A stretch of DNA of 64,000 bases from Pseudacidovorax sp. RU35E (GCF_900156165.1 NZ_FTMY01000018.1:51917-115916), one strand, 5' to 3'; numbered from the stretch's first letter, positions 7,401-18,709 are shown. The notes: generated by a model from the letters alone, not told the origin. Numbers and translations: made by a program.

Positions 7401-9125
7401 ATGCCCCTGCCCCCCGCCCCGACCAAGCGTGCAGCCCTGCTTTCGCCGGAAGCGCTCGACGCACCGGCGCGCGCCGCCCCCAAGGCGCGCCGTACTTCGG
7501 CTGAACGGCAGACGGACGCGCGGAAAGAATCTCCCACGCTGTTCGATGACCGCCAGTTGCCCGACGCAGGCGGCGCCCCGCTGGCGCCGCCCACCGTTGC
7601 AGCGACCGCGCGCGCTTCGGAACCGGTCGTCGCTCCCCTGCCGCCCGCCCCGCTGGCCAGCCGCGTCGTCGAAGAGCCGGCGCAGGACCGCCGCAAGCGC
7701 AGCGTGAAGAAGACGGGTCCCAAGCGCCTCTTCGTGCTCGACACCAATGTGCTCCTGCACGACCCGACCTGCCTGTTCCGCTTCGAGGAACACGACATCT
7801 ACCTTCCGATGATCGTGCTGGAGGAACTGGACGGCCACAAGAAGGGCACGACCGAAGTTGCGCGCAACGGCCGCCAGGCCAGCCGCACGCTCGACGCCCT
7901 GGCCGGCGCGCAGGGCGCCGACATGAGCGAAGGGCTCAAGCTCGACACCACCGGCCACAAGGAAGCGGGCGGCCGGCTGTACTTCCAGACCCAGCCGCTC
8001 GATTACCAGTTGCCCACCAGCCTGCCGCAGGGCAAGGCAGACAACCAGATCCTGGGCGTGGTCCAGGCGCTTCGAGCGCTGCACGAGAAGAACAAGGGCG
8101 CGGACCGGCGCGAGGTGGTGCTGGTGTCCAAGGACATCAACATGCGCGTCAAGGCGCGTGCCCTGGGCCTGGCCGCCGACGACTACCAGAACGACAAGGC
8201 GCTCGAGGACGGCGACCTGCTGTATTCAGGCTCGCTTGCGCTGCCACCCGACTTCTGGACGCGCCAGAGCAAGGCCGTGGAGAGCTGGCAGTCCGGCAGC
8301 AGCACCTTCTACCGCATCACCGGACCGCTGGTGCCCAGCCTCTACATCAACCAGTTCGTCTACTTCGAGGCCCCGGGCGAGCCGAGCATGTACGCCCGCG
8401 TGACCGAAGTGCGCGACAAGACGGCGGTGCTCAAGACGCTCAAGGACTACAGCTCGGGCAAGAACGCCGTCTGGGGCGTGACCACGCGCAACCGCGAGCA
8501 GAACTTCGCCATGAACCTGCTCATGGACCCGGACATCGACTTCGTCACCCTGACCGGCACCGCCGGCACGGGCAAGACGCTGATGGCCCTGGCCTCGGGC
8601 CTGACGCAGGTGCTCGACGACCGCCGCTATACCGAGATCATCATGACCCGCGCCACCGTGAGCGTGGGCGAGGACATCGGCTTCCTGCCTGGTACCGAAG
8701 AAGAGAAGATGGGCCCCTGGATGGGCGCACTGGACGACAACCTGGAGTTCCTGGCCAAGGGCGACAACGGCGGTGCCGGCGAATGGGGCCGCGCGGCCAC
8801 CAATGAACTGATCCGATCCAAGATCAAGATCAAGAGCATGAACTTCATGCGCGGCCGCACCTTCCTCAACAAGTACGTGATCATCGACGAGGCGCAGAAC
8901 CTGACGCCCAAGCAGATGAAGACGCTGATCACCCGCGCGGGCCCAGGCACCAAGATCATCTGCATGGGCAACCTGGCGCAGATCGACACGCCCTACCTCA
9001 CCGAGGGCTCGTCGGGCCTTACCTTCGCGGTCGACCGTTTCAAGGGCTGGCCGCACAGCGGCCACATCACGCTGGCGCGCGGCGAGCGCTCGCGGCTGGC
9101 CGACTTCGCCAGCGACGTGCTCTGA
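7401..9125 (+). CDS. PhoH-family ATPase with N-terminal PIN domain (PhoH2 type)
   Basis: 574-residue cytoplasmic protein joining a PIN nuclease domain to a PhoH ATPase, the PhoH2 architecture described as an RNA helicase/RNase in mycobacteria. Residues 1-105 are low-complexity Pro/Ala-rich. The PIN domain begins near residue 107 with FVLDTNVLLHDP (catalytic Asp) and VLEELDGHKKG. The PhoH domain has Walker A GTAGTGKT near 384-391, then TRATVSVGEDIGFLPGT, and Walker B VIIDEAQN near 494 followed by GNLAQIDTPYL. It is monocistronic between two terminators. The RNA target and physiological role are not deducible here. The start at 7401 includes the disordered tail; a later start is possible. Confidence 0.93.
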   Translation: MPLPPAPTKRAALLSPEALDAPARAAPKARRTSAERQTDARKESPTLFDDRQLPDAGGAPLAPPTVAATARASEPVVAPLPPAPLASRVVEEPAQDRRKRSVKKTGPKRLFVLDTNVLLHDPTCLFRFEEHDIYLPMIVLEELDGHKKGTTEVARNGRQASRTLDALAGAQGADMSEGLKLDTTGHKEAGGRLYFQTQPLDYQLPTSLPQGKADNQILGVVQALRALHEKNKGADRREVVLVSKDINMRVKARALGLAADDYQNDKALEDGDLLYSGSLALPPDFWTRQSKAVESWQSGSSTFYRITGPLVPSLYINQFVYFEAPGEPSMYARVTEVRDKTAVLKTLKDYSSGKNAVWGVTTRNREQNFAMNLLMDPDIDFVTLTGTAGTGKTLMALASGLTQVLDDRRYTEIIMTRATVSVGEDIGFLPGTEEEKMGPWMGALDDNLEFLAKGDNGGAGEWGRAATNELIRSKIKIKSMNFMRGRTFLNKYVIIDEAQNLTPKQMKTLITRAGPGTKIICMGNLAQIDTPYLTEGSSGLTFAVDRFKGWPHSGHITLARGERSRLADFASDVL

Positions 9126-9148
9126 CCCTCGTCCGTCGGACCGCCAAC

Positions 9149-9183
9149 AGCCCGCGCCGCCGCAAGGTCGCGCGGGCTTTTTC
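9149..9183 (+). terminator. Intrinsic terminator after the PIN-PhoH gene
   Basis: Perfect 9-bp arms AGCCCGCGC and GCGCGGGCT around a 12-base loop, followed by TTTTCTT. It starts 24 bases after the stop codon and would end the PhoH transcript. Confidence 0.85.
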
Positions 9184-9292
9184 TTGAATGTCGCACGGCT
9201 GCCGATGCACCCCGTCAGCCTCCTGACAACACGCTGTCAGGAGTCCCGGCGCAGCATCACGCTCCTGTTCAACCCCAACGAGGAGCCTTTCC

Positions 9293-9664
9293 ATGCGCAA
9301 CGCCAACACCTGGTTCGACATTCCCGTCGCCGATCTCGCCGCCGCCCAGCGCTTCTATGAACGCCTGCTGGACCGGCCCATGCGTGGCACCGAAGACCTG
9401 GGCGGCGACACGATGGTCGTGTTCGCCCACGACAAGCCGGCCGCCGGCGGCTGCCTGGCGCACCGCCCCGGCCACAAGGCCACCGAAGGCGGTACCGTCG
9501 TCTATCTCGACTGCGCGCCCAGCGTGCAGGCCGCCCTCGACCGTGCCGTCGAGGCGGGCGGCCGGGTCGTCACGCCGCGCACCTTGATCGCGCCTGAGGT
9601 CGGCTACTTCGCGCTGCTGCGCGATCCGGAAGGCAATCTGGTCGGACTGCACGCCAAGGAGTGA
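9293..9664 (+). CDS. VOC-family (glyoxalase/bleomycin-resistance fold) protein
   Basis: 123-residue single-domain vicinal-oxygen-chelate protein. It starts MRNANTWFDIPVADLAAAQRFYERLLDRPM and ends YFALLRDPEGNLVGLHAKE, both typical of the family; E and H residues near the start and end of the fold are candidate metal ligands. The substrate cannot be inferred. A clear GAGGAG ribosome site precedes the ATG at 9293. It is followed 4 bases later by the EVE-like gene and then a YafY regulator, all on the same strand, suggesting a small self-regulated operon. Confidence 0.88.
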   Translation: MRNANTWFDIPVADLAAAQRFYERLLDRPMRGTEDLGGDTMVVFAHDKPAAGGCLAHRPGHKATEGGTVVYLDCAPSVQAALDRAVEAGGRVVTPRTLIAPEVGYFALLRDPEGNLVGLHAKE

Positions 9665-9668
9665 GCCC

Positions 9669-10172
9669 GTGCCCACTGCACCGATTGGACTGCTGATGCC
9701 GGTCGCGAACCGGCGCCCGCGAGTGGCTCGCTGCTGGATCGCCGTGGCCAGCGCCGAGCATGCGCGTCTGGGCCGCGACCACCGGCCGGCCGGCTTCATG
9801 CAGGTCTGCCATGGCCGCGGAGAACCCCTGAAGCGCTTGGCGCCCGGCGACTGCGTGGCCTACTACGCCCCAACCGAGCGCTTCGGCGGCAGCAGTCGGC
9901 TGCAGGCCTTCGTGTCCGTCGGCACCGTGGCAACCGGCCGGCCTTACCAGGCCGACATGGGCAACGGCTTCGTGCCCTGGCGGCGCGATGTGCACTATGC
10001 CGAAGCCCGCGAGGCGGCCATCTCAGGCCTGCTCGACCGACTGGCGTTCACCCGCGACTCACGCCACTGGGGCTATAAGCTGCGCTTCGGCCTATTCGAG
10101 GTCAGCCCCGACGACATGCACCTGATCGCAAGCGCGATGCAGGCCACGCTCGATTTCCCATCGCCCCACTGA
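9669..10172 (+). CDS. EVE-domain (UPF0310-like) protein
   Basis: Up to 167 residues from a GTG at 9669. The recognisable domain begins at CWIAVASAEHARLGR, like the opening of EVE/UPF0310 proteins (related to PUA/YTH nucleic-acid binding folds), and continues with GDCVAYYAPTERFGGSSRLQAF, GTVATGRPYQADMG and FEVSPDDMHLIASAM. Family members bind modified nucleobases or RNA, but the role here is unknown. An ATG at 9696 would give 158 residues and a more usual N-terminus; the GTG was kept because it sits right after the VOC stop. The YafY regulator follows after 16 bases. Confidence 0.75.
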   Translation: MPTAPIGLLMPVANRRPRVARCWIAVASAEHARLGRDHRPAGFMQVCHGRGEPLKRLAPGDCVAYYAPTERFGGSSRLQAFVSVGTVATGRPYQADMGNGFVPWRRDVHYAEAREAAISGLLDRLAFTRDSRHWGYKLRFGLFEVSPDDMHLIASAMQATLDFPSPH

Positions 10173-10188
10173 ACCGCACTTCGGACCC

Positions 10189-10890
10189 ATGCGCCGCGCC
10201 GACCGCCTCTTCCAGATCGTCCAGTTGATCCGCGGTCGGCGCCTGACCACCGCTGCCTTCCTGGCCGGACGGCTTGAAGTGTCGGAACGCACGGTCTACC
10301 GCGACATCGCCGACCTGCAACGACAGGGCGTGCCGCTCGAGGGTGAAGCCGGCATCGGCTACCGGCTGGGCCAGGGGTTCGACCTGCCCCCCTTGATGTT
10401 CACGCAGGACGAGGCCCGCGCGCTGGTCGCCGCGGCGCGGCTGGCGCAAAGCTGGGTCGATCCAGCCCTCGGCGCCAGCATCGACGGGGCGCTGGGCAAG
10501 ATCCTGTCGGTGTTGCCCATGGCGTCGCGCGCGGCGGCCGAATCACTGGCGTTGTATGCGCCGGCCATCGCACTGGACGACGTGACGCGGGCACACCTTC
10601 GCACCCTGCGCGAGGCGGTGCAGGCGCGCCGCAAGCTGTGGCTCGACTACCGCGACGAGGGCGGCAAGGCCAGCGAGCGCCAGGTGCGCCCGCTGGGCTG
10701 CTTCTATTGGGGGAAGGTCTGGACGTTGGCCGCCTGGTGCGAGCTGCGGCAGGACTTCCGCGCCTTCCGCATGGACCGGATCCGCGACGCACAGATGCTG
10801 GAGGACGTCTTCAGGGACGAGCCCGGCCGCACACTCGCGGACCTGCGTCGCCGCATTGAAGCCAACTGCGCCGAAGGCCGCACCATCTGA
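10189..10890 (+). CDS. YafY-type HTH/WYL transcriptional regulator
   Basis: 233-residue DNA-binding regulator. An N-terminal winged helix (MRRADRLFQIVQLIRGRRLTT, then VSERTVYRDIADLQRQGVPL, the recognition region) is followed by a WYL-type ligand domain from about residue 140 (RKLWLDYRDEGGKASERQVRPLG). WYL domains sense small ligands or nucleic acids. As last gene of a VOC-EVE-regulator trio, it probably controls its own operon; no operator was identified. The ATG at 10189 fits the family N-terminus exactly. Confidence 0.9.
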   Translation: MRRADRLFQIVQLIRGRRLTTAAFLAGRLEVSERTVYRDIADLQRQGVPLEGEAGIGYRLGQGFDLPPLMFTQDEARALVAAARLAQSWVDPALGASIDGALGKILSVLPMASRAAAESLALYAPAIALDDVTRAHLRTLREAVQARRKLWLDYRDEGGKASERQVRPLGCFYWGKVWTLAAWCELRQDFRAFRMDRIRDAQMLEDVFRDEPGRTLADLRRRIEANCAEGRTI

Positions 10891-10946
10891 GCGGCCGACT
10901 GTCGGCGCTCACTGAATGGGCCGCGCTGATAGCCACGAAGGCGCAC

Positions 10947-10970
10947 CGCACACTGAGCACTAAGTGTGCG
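10947..10970. terminator. Hairpin between convergent yafY-like gene and dnaB
   Basis: Perfect 8-bp arms CGCACACT and AGTGTGCG with an 8-base loop lie in the 139-base gap between two convergent genes. There is no strong T-run on either side, so it is a weak bidirectional terminator candidate only. Confidence 0.4.
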
Positions 10971-11029
10971 TCCAGCCACGCCGGCCGGCCGCTGCGGCGC
11001 AGCAGCAGCAAGTCGGCGGTCGCTTCTAC

Positions 11030-12442
11030 TCAGAAGTCATCACCGCCGAAGCCGCCTGCCAGGTTCTCGAACTTCGTCAGAGGCTTCAGGAAAGCCAGCT
11101 TCACCGTGCCCGTCGGGCCGTTACGTTGCTTGGCGATGATCACTTCGGCGACGCCGGGTTCCTTGGAGTCCTTGTTGTAGTAGTCGTCGCGGTAGATGAA
11201 CATGATCACGTCCGCGTCCTGCTCGATGGCGCCCGATTCGCGCAGGTCGCTCATCATGGGGCGCTTGTCCGTGCGGCTTTCCACGCCCCGCGACAACTGC
11301 GACAACGCGATCACCGGGCACTTGAGCTCCTTGGCCAACATCTTGAGGCCACGCGAAATCTCGCCCACTGCCGTCGCGCGGTTCTCGTCGGCCATGCCGC
11401 CCGAAACGCTCATCAGCTGGAGGTAGTCGACCACGATCAGGCCCAGCTGGCCGCACTGGCGCGCCAGGCGCCGCGCATTGGCGCGCAGCTCGCTGGTGGA
11501 CAGGCCCGGCGTCTCATCGATGTGCAGCGAGATGTTGCGCAGCTTCTCGATGGCCTCGGTCAGGCGCGGCCACTCCTCGTCGGTCAACTTGCCGGTGCGC
11601 AGGTGACCCTGATCGATGCGGCCGATGGAACCCACGATACGCACTGCAAGCTGCGAGGCGCCCATTTCCATCGAGAACACCGCCACCGGCAGCCCCTCGT
11701 TGAGCGCCACATGCTCGGCGATGTTGATGGCCAGCGAGGTCTTGCCCATGGACGGGCGCGCCGCCAGCACGATCATGTCGCCGGCCTGCATGCCCGAGGT
11801 CATGCGGTCGAAGTCGTAGAAGCCGGTCGGCACCCCCGTGATGTCGTTGGGGTTGTCGGCCATCTCGGTCACGCGGTCCAGCAGTTCGACCACCAGCGAG
11901 TCCATGCTGTGAAAACCCTGCTTGTTGCGCGAGCCCTCTTCGCCGATGTTGAAGATCTTCTGCTCGGCCTCGTCCAGGATCTTGTCCACGGCCTTGCCCT
12001 GCGGGTTGAAGGCGGCGGTGGAGATCTCGTCCGCGGCGGAGATCAGCTTTCGCAGCACCGCGCGCTCGCGCACGATCTCGGCGTAACGGCGGATATTGCT
12101 CGCGCTGGGCACGAACTGCGCCAGCGAGTTGAGGTAGGCCAGGCCGCCCGTCTCCTCGGACTGGCCGAGGTTCTGCAGGTGCTCGTGCACCGTGATCACG
12201 TCCGCCGGCTTGTTGCCGTTGATCAGCTGGCCGACGGCAGCAAAGATCAGCTTGTGTTCGTGGCGGTAGAAGTCGCCCTCGGTGAGCAGATCGCCCACAC
12301 GATCCCAGGCGCTGTTGTCCAGCAGCAGGCCGCCCAGCACGCTGGATTCGGCCTCCACAGAGTTCGGCGGCACGCGCAGCTGTGCCACCTGGCGGTCACC
12401 GGAAGGGTCGTTGGGAGCGAAGGGAGAAAAGACAGCGGACAT
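11030..12442 (-). CDS. dnaB: Replicative DNA helicase DnaB
   Basis: Hexameric 5'-3' helicase of the replication fork. The 470-residue protein has the N-terminal domain (VPPNSVEAESSVLGGLLLDN, with the EHLQNLG segment), a linker, and the RecA-like domain with Walker A AARPSMGKTS, Walker B LIVVDYLQLM and the LSRGVESR arginine-finger region. It lies just downstream of rplI, a common order in proteobacteria, but a hairpin and 186 bases separate them. No intein is present; the reading frame is continuous and of normal length. Confidence 0.97.
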   Translation of the reverse strand: MSAVFSPFAPNDPSGDRQVAQLRVPPNSVEAESSVLGGLLLDNSAWDRVGDLLTEGDFYRHEHKLIFAAVGQLINGNKPADVITVHEHLQNLGQSEETGGLAYLNSLAQFVPSASNIRRYAEIVRERAVLRKLISAADEISTAAFNPQGKAVDKILDEAEQKIFNIGEEGSRNKQGFHSMDSLVVELLDRVTEMADNPNDITGVPTGFYDFDRMTSGMQAGDMIVLAARPSMGKTSLAINIAEHVALNEGLPVAVFSMEMGASQLAVRIVGSIGRIDQGHLRTGKLTDEEWPRLTEAIEKLRNISLHIDETPGLSTSELRANARRLARQCGQLGLIVVDYLQLMSVSGGMADENRATAVGEISRGLKMLAKELKCPVIALSQLSRGVESRTDKRPMMSDLRESGAIEQDADVIMFIYRDDYYNKDSKEPGVAEVIIAKQRNGPTGTVKLAFLKPLTKFENLAGGFGGDDF

Positions 12443-12562
12443 GGCGTGCAGGGCAGTCGGCGATGCTAGGCCGCCATGGCAGCCAAGTCACGGGATAAGT
12501 CTGGGGACAACCCGTGGGCTTCCAGTGCGCAGGCCGGGACAACTGGCCGATGCACCAATGAC

Positions 12563-12584
12563 AAGGCCGCCCGGAGGCGGCCTT
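12563..12584 (-). terminator. Hairpin downstream of rplI
   Basis: Perfect 9-bp arms AAGGCCGCC and GGCGGCCTT with a 4-base loop, 45 bases past the rplI stop. The T-run on the minus strand is short (TTGTCATTGG), so termination strength is uncertain. It probably separates the ribosomal operon from dnaB. Confidence 0.65.
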
Positions 12585-12628
12585 GGGTTGCGAGGGTAGG
12601 CGCGATGCGCCGGCCGTTCGCAGGGGGA

Positions 12629-13081
12629 TCAGGCGGTTTCGCCGTAGACCGTGACGGTGATCTCGACGACCACGTCCGTGTGCAGGGCCACGCTCACCGT
12701 GGTGTCGCCCACGGTCTTGATCGGGCCGTTGGGCAGACGCACTTGCGACTTGGCCACGTCGTAGCCGGACTTCTTCAGTTCGTCGGCGATGTCGTTGTTG
12801 GTCACGGAGCCGAACAGGCGGCCGTCCACGCCGGCCTTTTGGGTCAGCTTGACGGTGGAGCCGGACAGCTTCTCGCCCTGGGACTGGGCTTCGGCCAGCT
12901 TGGCGGCAGCAGCCTTTTCCAGTTCGGCACGCTTGGCTTCGAACTCGGCCTTGGCCGACTCGGTGGCGCGGCGCGCACGGCCAGTGGGGATCAGGAAGTT
13001 GCGGGCGTAACCGTCCTTGACCTTGACGATGTCGCCAAGCGCGCCGAGGTTGACGATCTTGTCCAGAAGAATGACTTGCAT
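12629..13081 (-). CDS. rplI: 50S ribosomal protein L9
   Basis: 150-residue 23S-binding ribosomal protein. It starts [32 protein letters not shown], the L9 signature, followed by the long central helix rich in Ala/Lys/Glu and the C-terminal rRNA-binding domain. The ATG at 13081 was chosen over an upstream in-frame start that would overlap rpsR. It is last of rpsF-priB-rpsR-rplI and starts 19 bases after rpsR. Confidence 0.98.
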   Translation of the reverse strand: MQVILLDKIVNLGALGDIVKVKDGYARNFLIPTGRARRATESAKAEFEAKRAELEKAAAAKLAEAQSQGEKLSGSTVKLTQKAGVDGRLFGSVTNNDIADELKKSGYDVAKSQVRLPNGPIKTVGDTTVSVALHTDVVVEITVTVYGETA

Positions 13082-13100
13082 GGGATGGATTCCTTCCGGC

Positions 13101-13382
13101 TCAGACGCGGTGCTGGTCGCTGTACGGCAGCATCGCGAGGAAGCGGGCACGCTTGATCGCGGTGTTCAGCTGACGCTGGTAGATGGCGCGGGTGCCGGTC
13201 AGGCGGGCGGGGACGATCTTGCCGTTCTCGCCGACGAAGTCGCGCAGGGTGTCGATGTCCTTGTAGTCGATCTCTTCCACACCGGCGACGGTGAAGCGGC
13301 AGAAACGCTTGCGCTTGAAGAGCAGCGACTGGGTGTTGCGCTTCGGACGCTTGTCCTTGTTGAATTTCTTGAACGTGGCCAT
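13101..13382 (-). CDS. rpsR: 30S ribosomal protein S18
   Basis: 93-residue ribosomal protein binding 16S rRNA together with S6. [18 protein letters not shown] starts at the ATG at 13382, followed by the conserved [25 protein letters not shown] and the C-terminal [19 protein letters not shown]. It lies 20 bases after priB in the S6-S18 operon. Confidence 0.98.
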   Translation of the reverse strand: MATFKKFNKDKRPKRNTQSLLFKRKRFCRFTVAGVEEIDYKDIDTLRDFVGENGKIVPARLTGTRAIYQRQLNTAIKRARFLAMLPYSDQHRV

Positions 13383-13402
13383 TGAGGGACCTCTGTCGAA
13401 AA

Positions 13403-13708
13403 TTAATCTTGCTGAAAATCCGTGACGTGGAGCACAGGGTGCTTGCCGCTGCGGGGGTTGGCCAGGAAACCCTGGAACCGCCACTGGCTGCCCAGCGCCT
13501 GCCGCGCGAGCCGCTCGGCCACTGCGCCAAAGGCCACTGCCTTGAGTGCCGCCTTCACCTGCCGAGTCTGTCCGGCTTCGTCCTGGGTCGACTCATGGTC
13601 GAGCCGCAGGTCGATGGCCGGAAGCCCGGCCGGGGTGAAACGCAAGGCGGCGATCTCTTCGATGCAGGCCGTCAGGAGCAGGTGGTTGGCCGCCGCGGGC
13701 GCAGCCAC
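13403..13708 (-). CDS. priB: Primosomal replication protein N (PriB)
   Basis: 101-residue OB-fold single-strand DNA-binding protein that helps restart stalled replication forks via PriA. The sequence [33 protein letters not shown] shows the family pattern, and [24 protein letters not shown] ends it. The start is a GTG at 13708 overlapping the last base region of the rpsF stop (TGATGTG), which argues for translational coupling. An overlapping ATG at 13710 is in another frame. Position between rpsF and rpsR is the standard one. Confidence 0.92.
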   Translation of the reverse strand: MAAPAAANHLLLTACIEEIAALRFTPAGLPAIDLRLDHESTQDEAGQTRQVKAALKAVAFGAVAERLARQALGSQWRFQGFLANPRSGKHPVLHVTDFQQD

Positions 13709-13709
13709 A

Positions 13710-14090
13710 TCAGTTGCTGCTGTTGTTGGCGGCGTACTCGGCCTGCTGGGCCTTGCGGGCTTCCTCGCGCTCGACGGTCTTCATCATCGAGGAGGGGCCG
13801 GTGTCGGCCTTCTTCTTCAGCACGGTCAGGTGGCGCAGCACGGCGTCGTTGAACTTGAAGGCATGCTCCAGTTCGGACATCACGGCCTGGTCGGCCTCGA
13901 TGTTGACGCACAGGTAGTGGGCCTTGTTCAGCTTGTTGATCTGGTAGGCCAGCTGGCGGCGGCCCCAGTCTTCGACACGATGCACCTTGCCGTTGCCGGC
14001 GGCGATCATGCCCTTGTAACGCTCCAGCATGGCCGGAACCTGCTCGCTTTGATCAGGATGGATCAGCAGAATGATTTCGTAGTGACGCAT
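13710..14090 (-). CDS. rpsF: 30S ribosomal protein S6
   Basis: 126-residue ribosomal protein that pairs with S18. Starts [25 protein letters not shown], the S6 signature, with the conserved [18 protein letters not shown] in the middle and a flexible Ala/Gln/Asn-rich tail. Purine-rich AGGAGT precedes the ATG at 14090. First gene of the operon; a -10-like element lies about 100 bases upstream. Confidence 0.98.
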   Translation of the reverse strand: MRHYEIILLIHPDQSEQVPAMLERYKGMIAAGNGKVHRVEDWGRRQLAYQINKLNKAHYLCVNIEADQAVMSELEHAFKFNDAVLRHLTVLKKKADTGPSSMMKTVEREEARKAQQAEYAANNSSN

Positions 14091-14185
14091 GACACTCCTT
14101 GGGGGTTTGCGGACCAGGCGCGCATGCGCGCAGTCCAGAAAAGCCACCCGCCGCGTCCAGGCAGTGTGGCAAGGGAAAGCCCACG

Positions 14186-14191
14186 AGTATA
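14186..14191 (-). promoter_or_regulatory. Putative -10 element of the rpsF operon
   Basis: On the minus strand TATACT stands in a local AT-rich patch (CAGCATATACTCG), about 95 bases upstream of rpsF in the spacer after ppsA. No convincing -35 at 16-18 bases was found, so this is position plus one hexamer. Confidence 0.35.
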
Positions 14192-14240
14192 TGCTGAAAC
14201 GGGCCGACCTCGCCATCGGCCTCCCAGAAGCTGCAAAGAC

Positions 14241-14271
14241 AAAGGCGGCCCGCACAGACGGGCCGCCCTTT
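14241..14271 (-). terminator. Terminator downstream of ppsA
   Basis: Perfect 9-bp GC-rich arms GGCGGCCCG and CGGGCCGCC with a 6-base loop, flanked by AAA on one side and CTTTT on the other. On the minus strand it lies about 60 bases past the ppsA stop and is followed by TTTGTCTTTG. It separates ppsA from the rpsF operon. Confidence 0.75.
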
Positions 14272-14329
14272 TCATGTTCGTCCGTCCCGACGACATGCCG
14301 GGACGGTCTGGCAACACTGCAGGCTGCGA

Positions 14330-16723
<2,394 letters not shown>

Positions 16724-16876
16724 GGGAAGACTCCGGAGTTTAAAAAGCGGTGCGTTCCATGCAGCGGACAGCAGGGCGCGATCGTTCTTCTAGCTCTGGG
16801 TGCGCGAGGCGACTGCATGGGAAGGGATGCGGGTGCGGCGCGCGGAGGGCACGCGCCGATAATCTGCAGGATTGTA

Positions 16877-16898
16877 GGCGGCGGTCCGGACCGCCGCC
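16877..16898. promoter_or_regulatory. Perfect 22-bp palindrome between ppsA and ppsR
   Basis: GGCGGCGGTCC is followed immediately by its reverse complement GGACCGCCGCC, with no spacer. It lies in the 202-base divergent region, 27 bases before the ppsR start, next to -10-like hexamers (GATAAT at 16858 on plus; TACAAT on minus just beside it). It may be an operator shared by both promoters or a hairpin in the ppsR leader. No T-run follows on the plus strand, so it is not an obvious terminator. Confidence 0.5.
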
Positions 16899-16925
16899 GC
16901 AGGACAGAAACTACAGGCCGCCCCC

Positions 16926-17747
16926 ATGCACAAGCGCACCGTTTTCTTCGTTTCGGACGGCACCGGCATCACCGCCGAGACCTTCGGCAATGCCGTGCTC
17001 AACCAGTTCGAGCTCAAGGCGCGCCACGTGCGCATGCCATTCACCGACACGGTGGACAAGGCCCACCAGGCGGTGCGCCAGATCAACCACACGGCCGAGC
17101 TCGAAGGCTACCGCCCCATCGTCTTCACCACGCTGGCCAACATGGAAGTGCTGGAGGTAATCGAGACCGGCTGCAAGGGCATGCTGCTCGACCTGTTCGG
17201 CACCTTCGTGCGGCCGCTGGAGATCGAGCTGGCGATGAAATCCAACCACCGTATCGGGCGCTTCTCGGACATCAGCAAGAGCAAGGAATACCACGACCGC
17301 ATCGCCGCCATCGACTTCAGCCTGCAGCACGACGACGGCCAGAGCCATGCTGACCTGGAGGCGGCAGACGTGATCCTGGTGGGGGTGAGCCGAAGCGGCA
17401 AGACGCCGACCTCGCTCTACCTCGCCATGCAGCATGGGCTGAAGGCGGCGAACTACCCGCTGATCCCCGAGGACTTCGACCGCCGGCAATTGCCGCCAGC
17501 GCTGATCGCCTTCCGCAAGAAAATCTTCGGCCTGACGATCCAGCCGGAACGACTGGCCGAGATCCGCAACGAGCGGCGACCCAACTCGCGCTATGCCAGC
17601 CTCGAGAACTGCCGCCATGAGGTGAGCGAAGCCGAGGCCATGATGCGCCGCGCCGGCATCCGCTGGCTGTCGACCACCACCAAGTCGATCGAGGAGATCG
17701 CGACCACCATCCTGCAGGAGCTGCGGCCGGAGCGGCTCAACTACTGA
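16926..17747 (+). CDS. ppsR: PEP synthetase regulatory protein (kinase/pyrophosphorylase, DUF299)
   Basis: Bifunctional ADP-dependent kinase and Pi-dependent pyrophosphorylase that inactivates and reactivates PpsA. The 273-residue protein starts [24 protein letters not shown], the DUF299 signature, and has the P-loop [16 protein letters not shown] near residue 154, plus [19 protein letters not shown] towards the C-terminus. It is divergent from its presumed target ppsA. The 3' end overlaps the convergent DUF3861 gene by 7 bases. Confidence 0.96.
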   Translation: MHKRTVFFVSDGTGITAETFGNAVLNQFELKARHVRMPFTDTVDKAHQAVRQINHTAELEGYRPIVFTTLANMEVLEVIETGCKGMLLDLFGTFVRPLEIELAMKSNHRIGRFSDISKSKEYHDRIAAIDFSLQHDDGQSHADLEAADVILVGVSRSGKTPTSLYLAMQHGLKAANYPLIPEDFDRRQLPPALIAFRKKIFGLTIQPERLAEIRNERRPNSRYASLENCRHEVSEAEAMMRRAGIRWLSTTTKSIEEIATTILQELRPERLNY

Positions 17748-18088
17748 GGGTCCGAGCCGGGCGCGGCTTCGGCTGCGGTCGCGTCTGCGCCGGACCTTTG
17801 CGCGCCATTCTTCAGGTGCTGCATGAAGGCGCGGAAGTGCGGCGCGAAATCCACGAAGAGCGGATGGCCGCGGTTCTCCAGCATCACTTCGCTGAACAGC
17901 TTCAGGCCCACCGCCAGCGCGTTGGCAGTGTCGGGCGGGAATTCGCCGCGGCTCCGCATGCGGCCGGCGATGGCGAGGATGTCGTCGTGGTTGCCGGCCT
18001 CGAAGCGAAGCGGCTCGGCGTGAGTGGACGGGTTGCCGTGCGCATCGGCCAAGTGTTCGACGGTAATCTGGTAACGGTGTTGCTTCAT
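17741..18088 (-). CDS. DUF3861-domain protein
   Basis: 115-residue protein of unknown function. [22 protein letters not shown] at the start and the segment [33 protein letters not shown] match what I recall of DUF3861. The last 20 residues are Ala/Gly/Ser-rich and probably disordered. The ATG at 18088 gives the family N-terminus. It lies 26 bases downstream of the padR-type gene on the same strand and is probably co-transcribed; its end overlaps ppsR by 7 bases in convergent orientation. Confidence 0.8.
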   Translation of the reverse strand: MKQHRYQITVEHLADAHGNPSTHAEPLRFEAGNHDDILAIAGRMRSRGEFPPDTANALAVGLKLFSEVMLENRGHPLFVDFAPHFRAFMQHLKNGAQRSGADATAAEAAPGSDPQ

Positions 18089-18114
18089 GGTCGGTCTCTC
18101 TGTCGGGGCGCCAC

Positions 18115-18693
18115 TCAGGCGCGTTCCACCTCGACCGCGGCGCGGTCGATGATCTCGGCGAGCCGGCGGACGAGTTCCGTCGACGCCATCTCGCCTTCCA
18201 GACGCAGGCGCAGCGCCATCTTCAGGTTTTCCATCGCGCGGCGGATTTCCGGCAACCGGCGTGCGTGGGCACGGGCCCGGGCCTGCTCCAAACGCTCCAG
18301 CACCGCCGTGATCGCCTGCGCCTGCGCGCCCCGTTCCGCCTCGCCCTGGGGCGTCAGGTGGAAGCGCTTGCGGCCACCATCGCTGGCTTCCGAGCGAGCG
18401 AGACCCAGGTCCTCCAGCAACGCCAGCGTCGGATAGACAGTGCCCGGGCTGGGGGTGTAGTCGCCCCCGACCCACTCTCCGATCGCCTTGATCAGTTCAT
18501 AGCCATGGCTCGGCTGGGCGGCCAATGCATGGAGCATCAGCAGGCGAAGGTCGCCGGGCTCCAGCTGGCGCGGGCGCCGGCCGCCGCCGCGGCCTTCCAT
18601 CGCCCCCTCGGCCAGCGTGTCGGCGCCTGGACGCCGATGGCCATGGCCTCGACCGCCGCCGCGCCCCGGGTGCATCCATTCTTCAGTCATCAC
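18115..18693 (-). CDS. PadR-family regulator, YqjI-like
   Basis: 192-residue winged-helix repressor. Residues 1-42 are a Gly/Arg/His-rich tail (GRGGGRGHGHRRPG). The PadR domain follows: DLRLLMLHALAAQPSHGYELIKAIGEWVGGDYTPSPGTVYPTLALLEDLGL, and the C-terminal helices end EIIDRAAVEVERA. This layout and several segments (SHGYELIKAI, YTPSPG VYPTL, DRAA) match E. coli YqjI, a nickel-responsive repressor with a metal-binding tail, although here the tail has few His and no Cys. A palindromic operator sits just upstream (18710-18734), implying autoregulation. The gene is divergent from nrdJ. Start at 18693 or the adjacent ATG at 18690. Confidence 0.88.
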   Translation of the reverse strand: MMTEEWMHPGRGGGRGHGHRRPGADTLAEGAMEGRGGGRRPRQLEPGDLRLLMLHALAAQPSHGYELIKAIGEWVGGDYTPSPGTVYPTLALLEDLGLARSEASDGGRKRFHLTPQGEAERGAQAQAITAVLERLEQARARAHARRLPEIRRAMENLKMALRLRLEGEMASTELVRRLAEIIDRAAVEVERA

Positions 18694-18709
18694 GCTCTCC
18701 CAATAAGCT

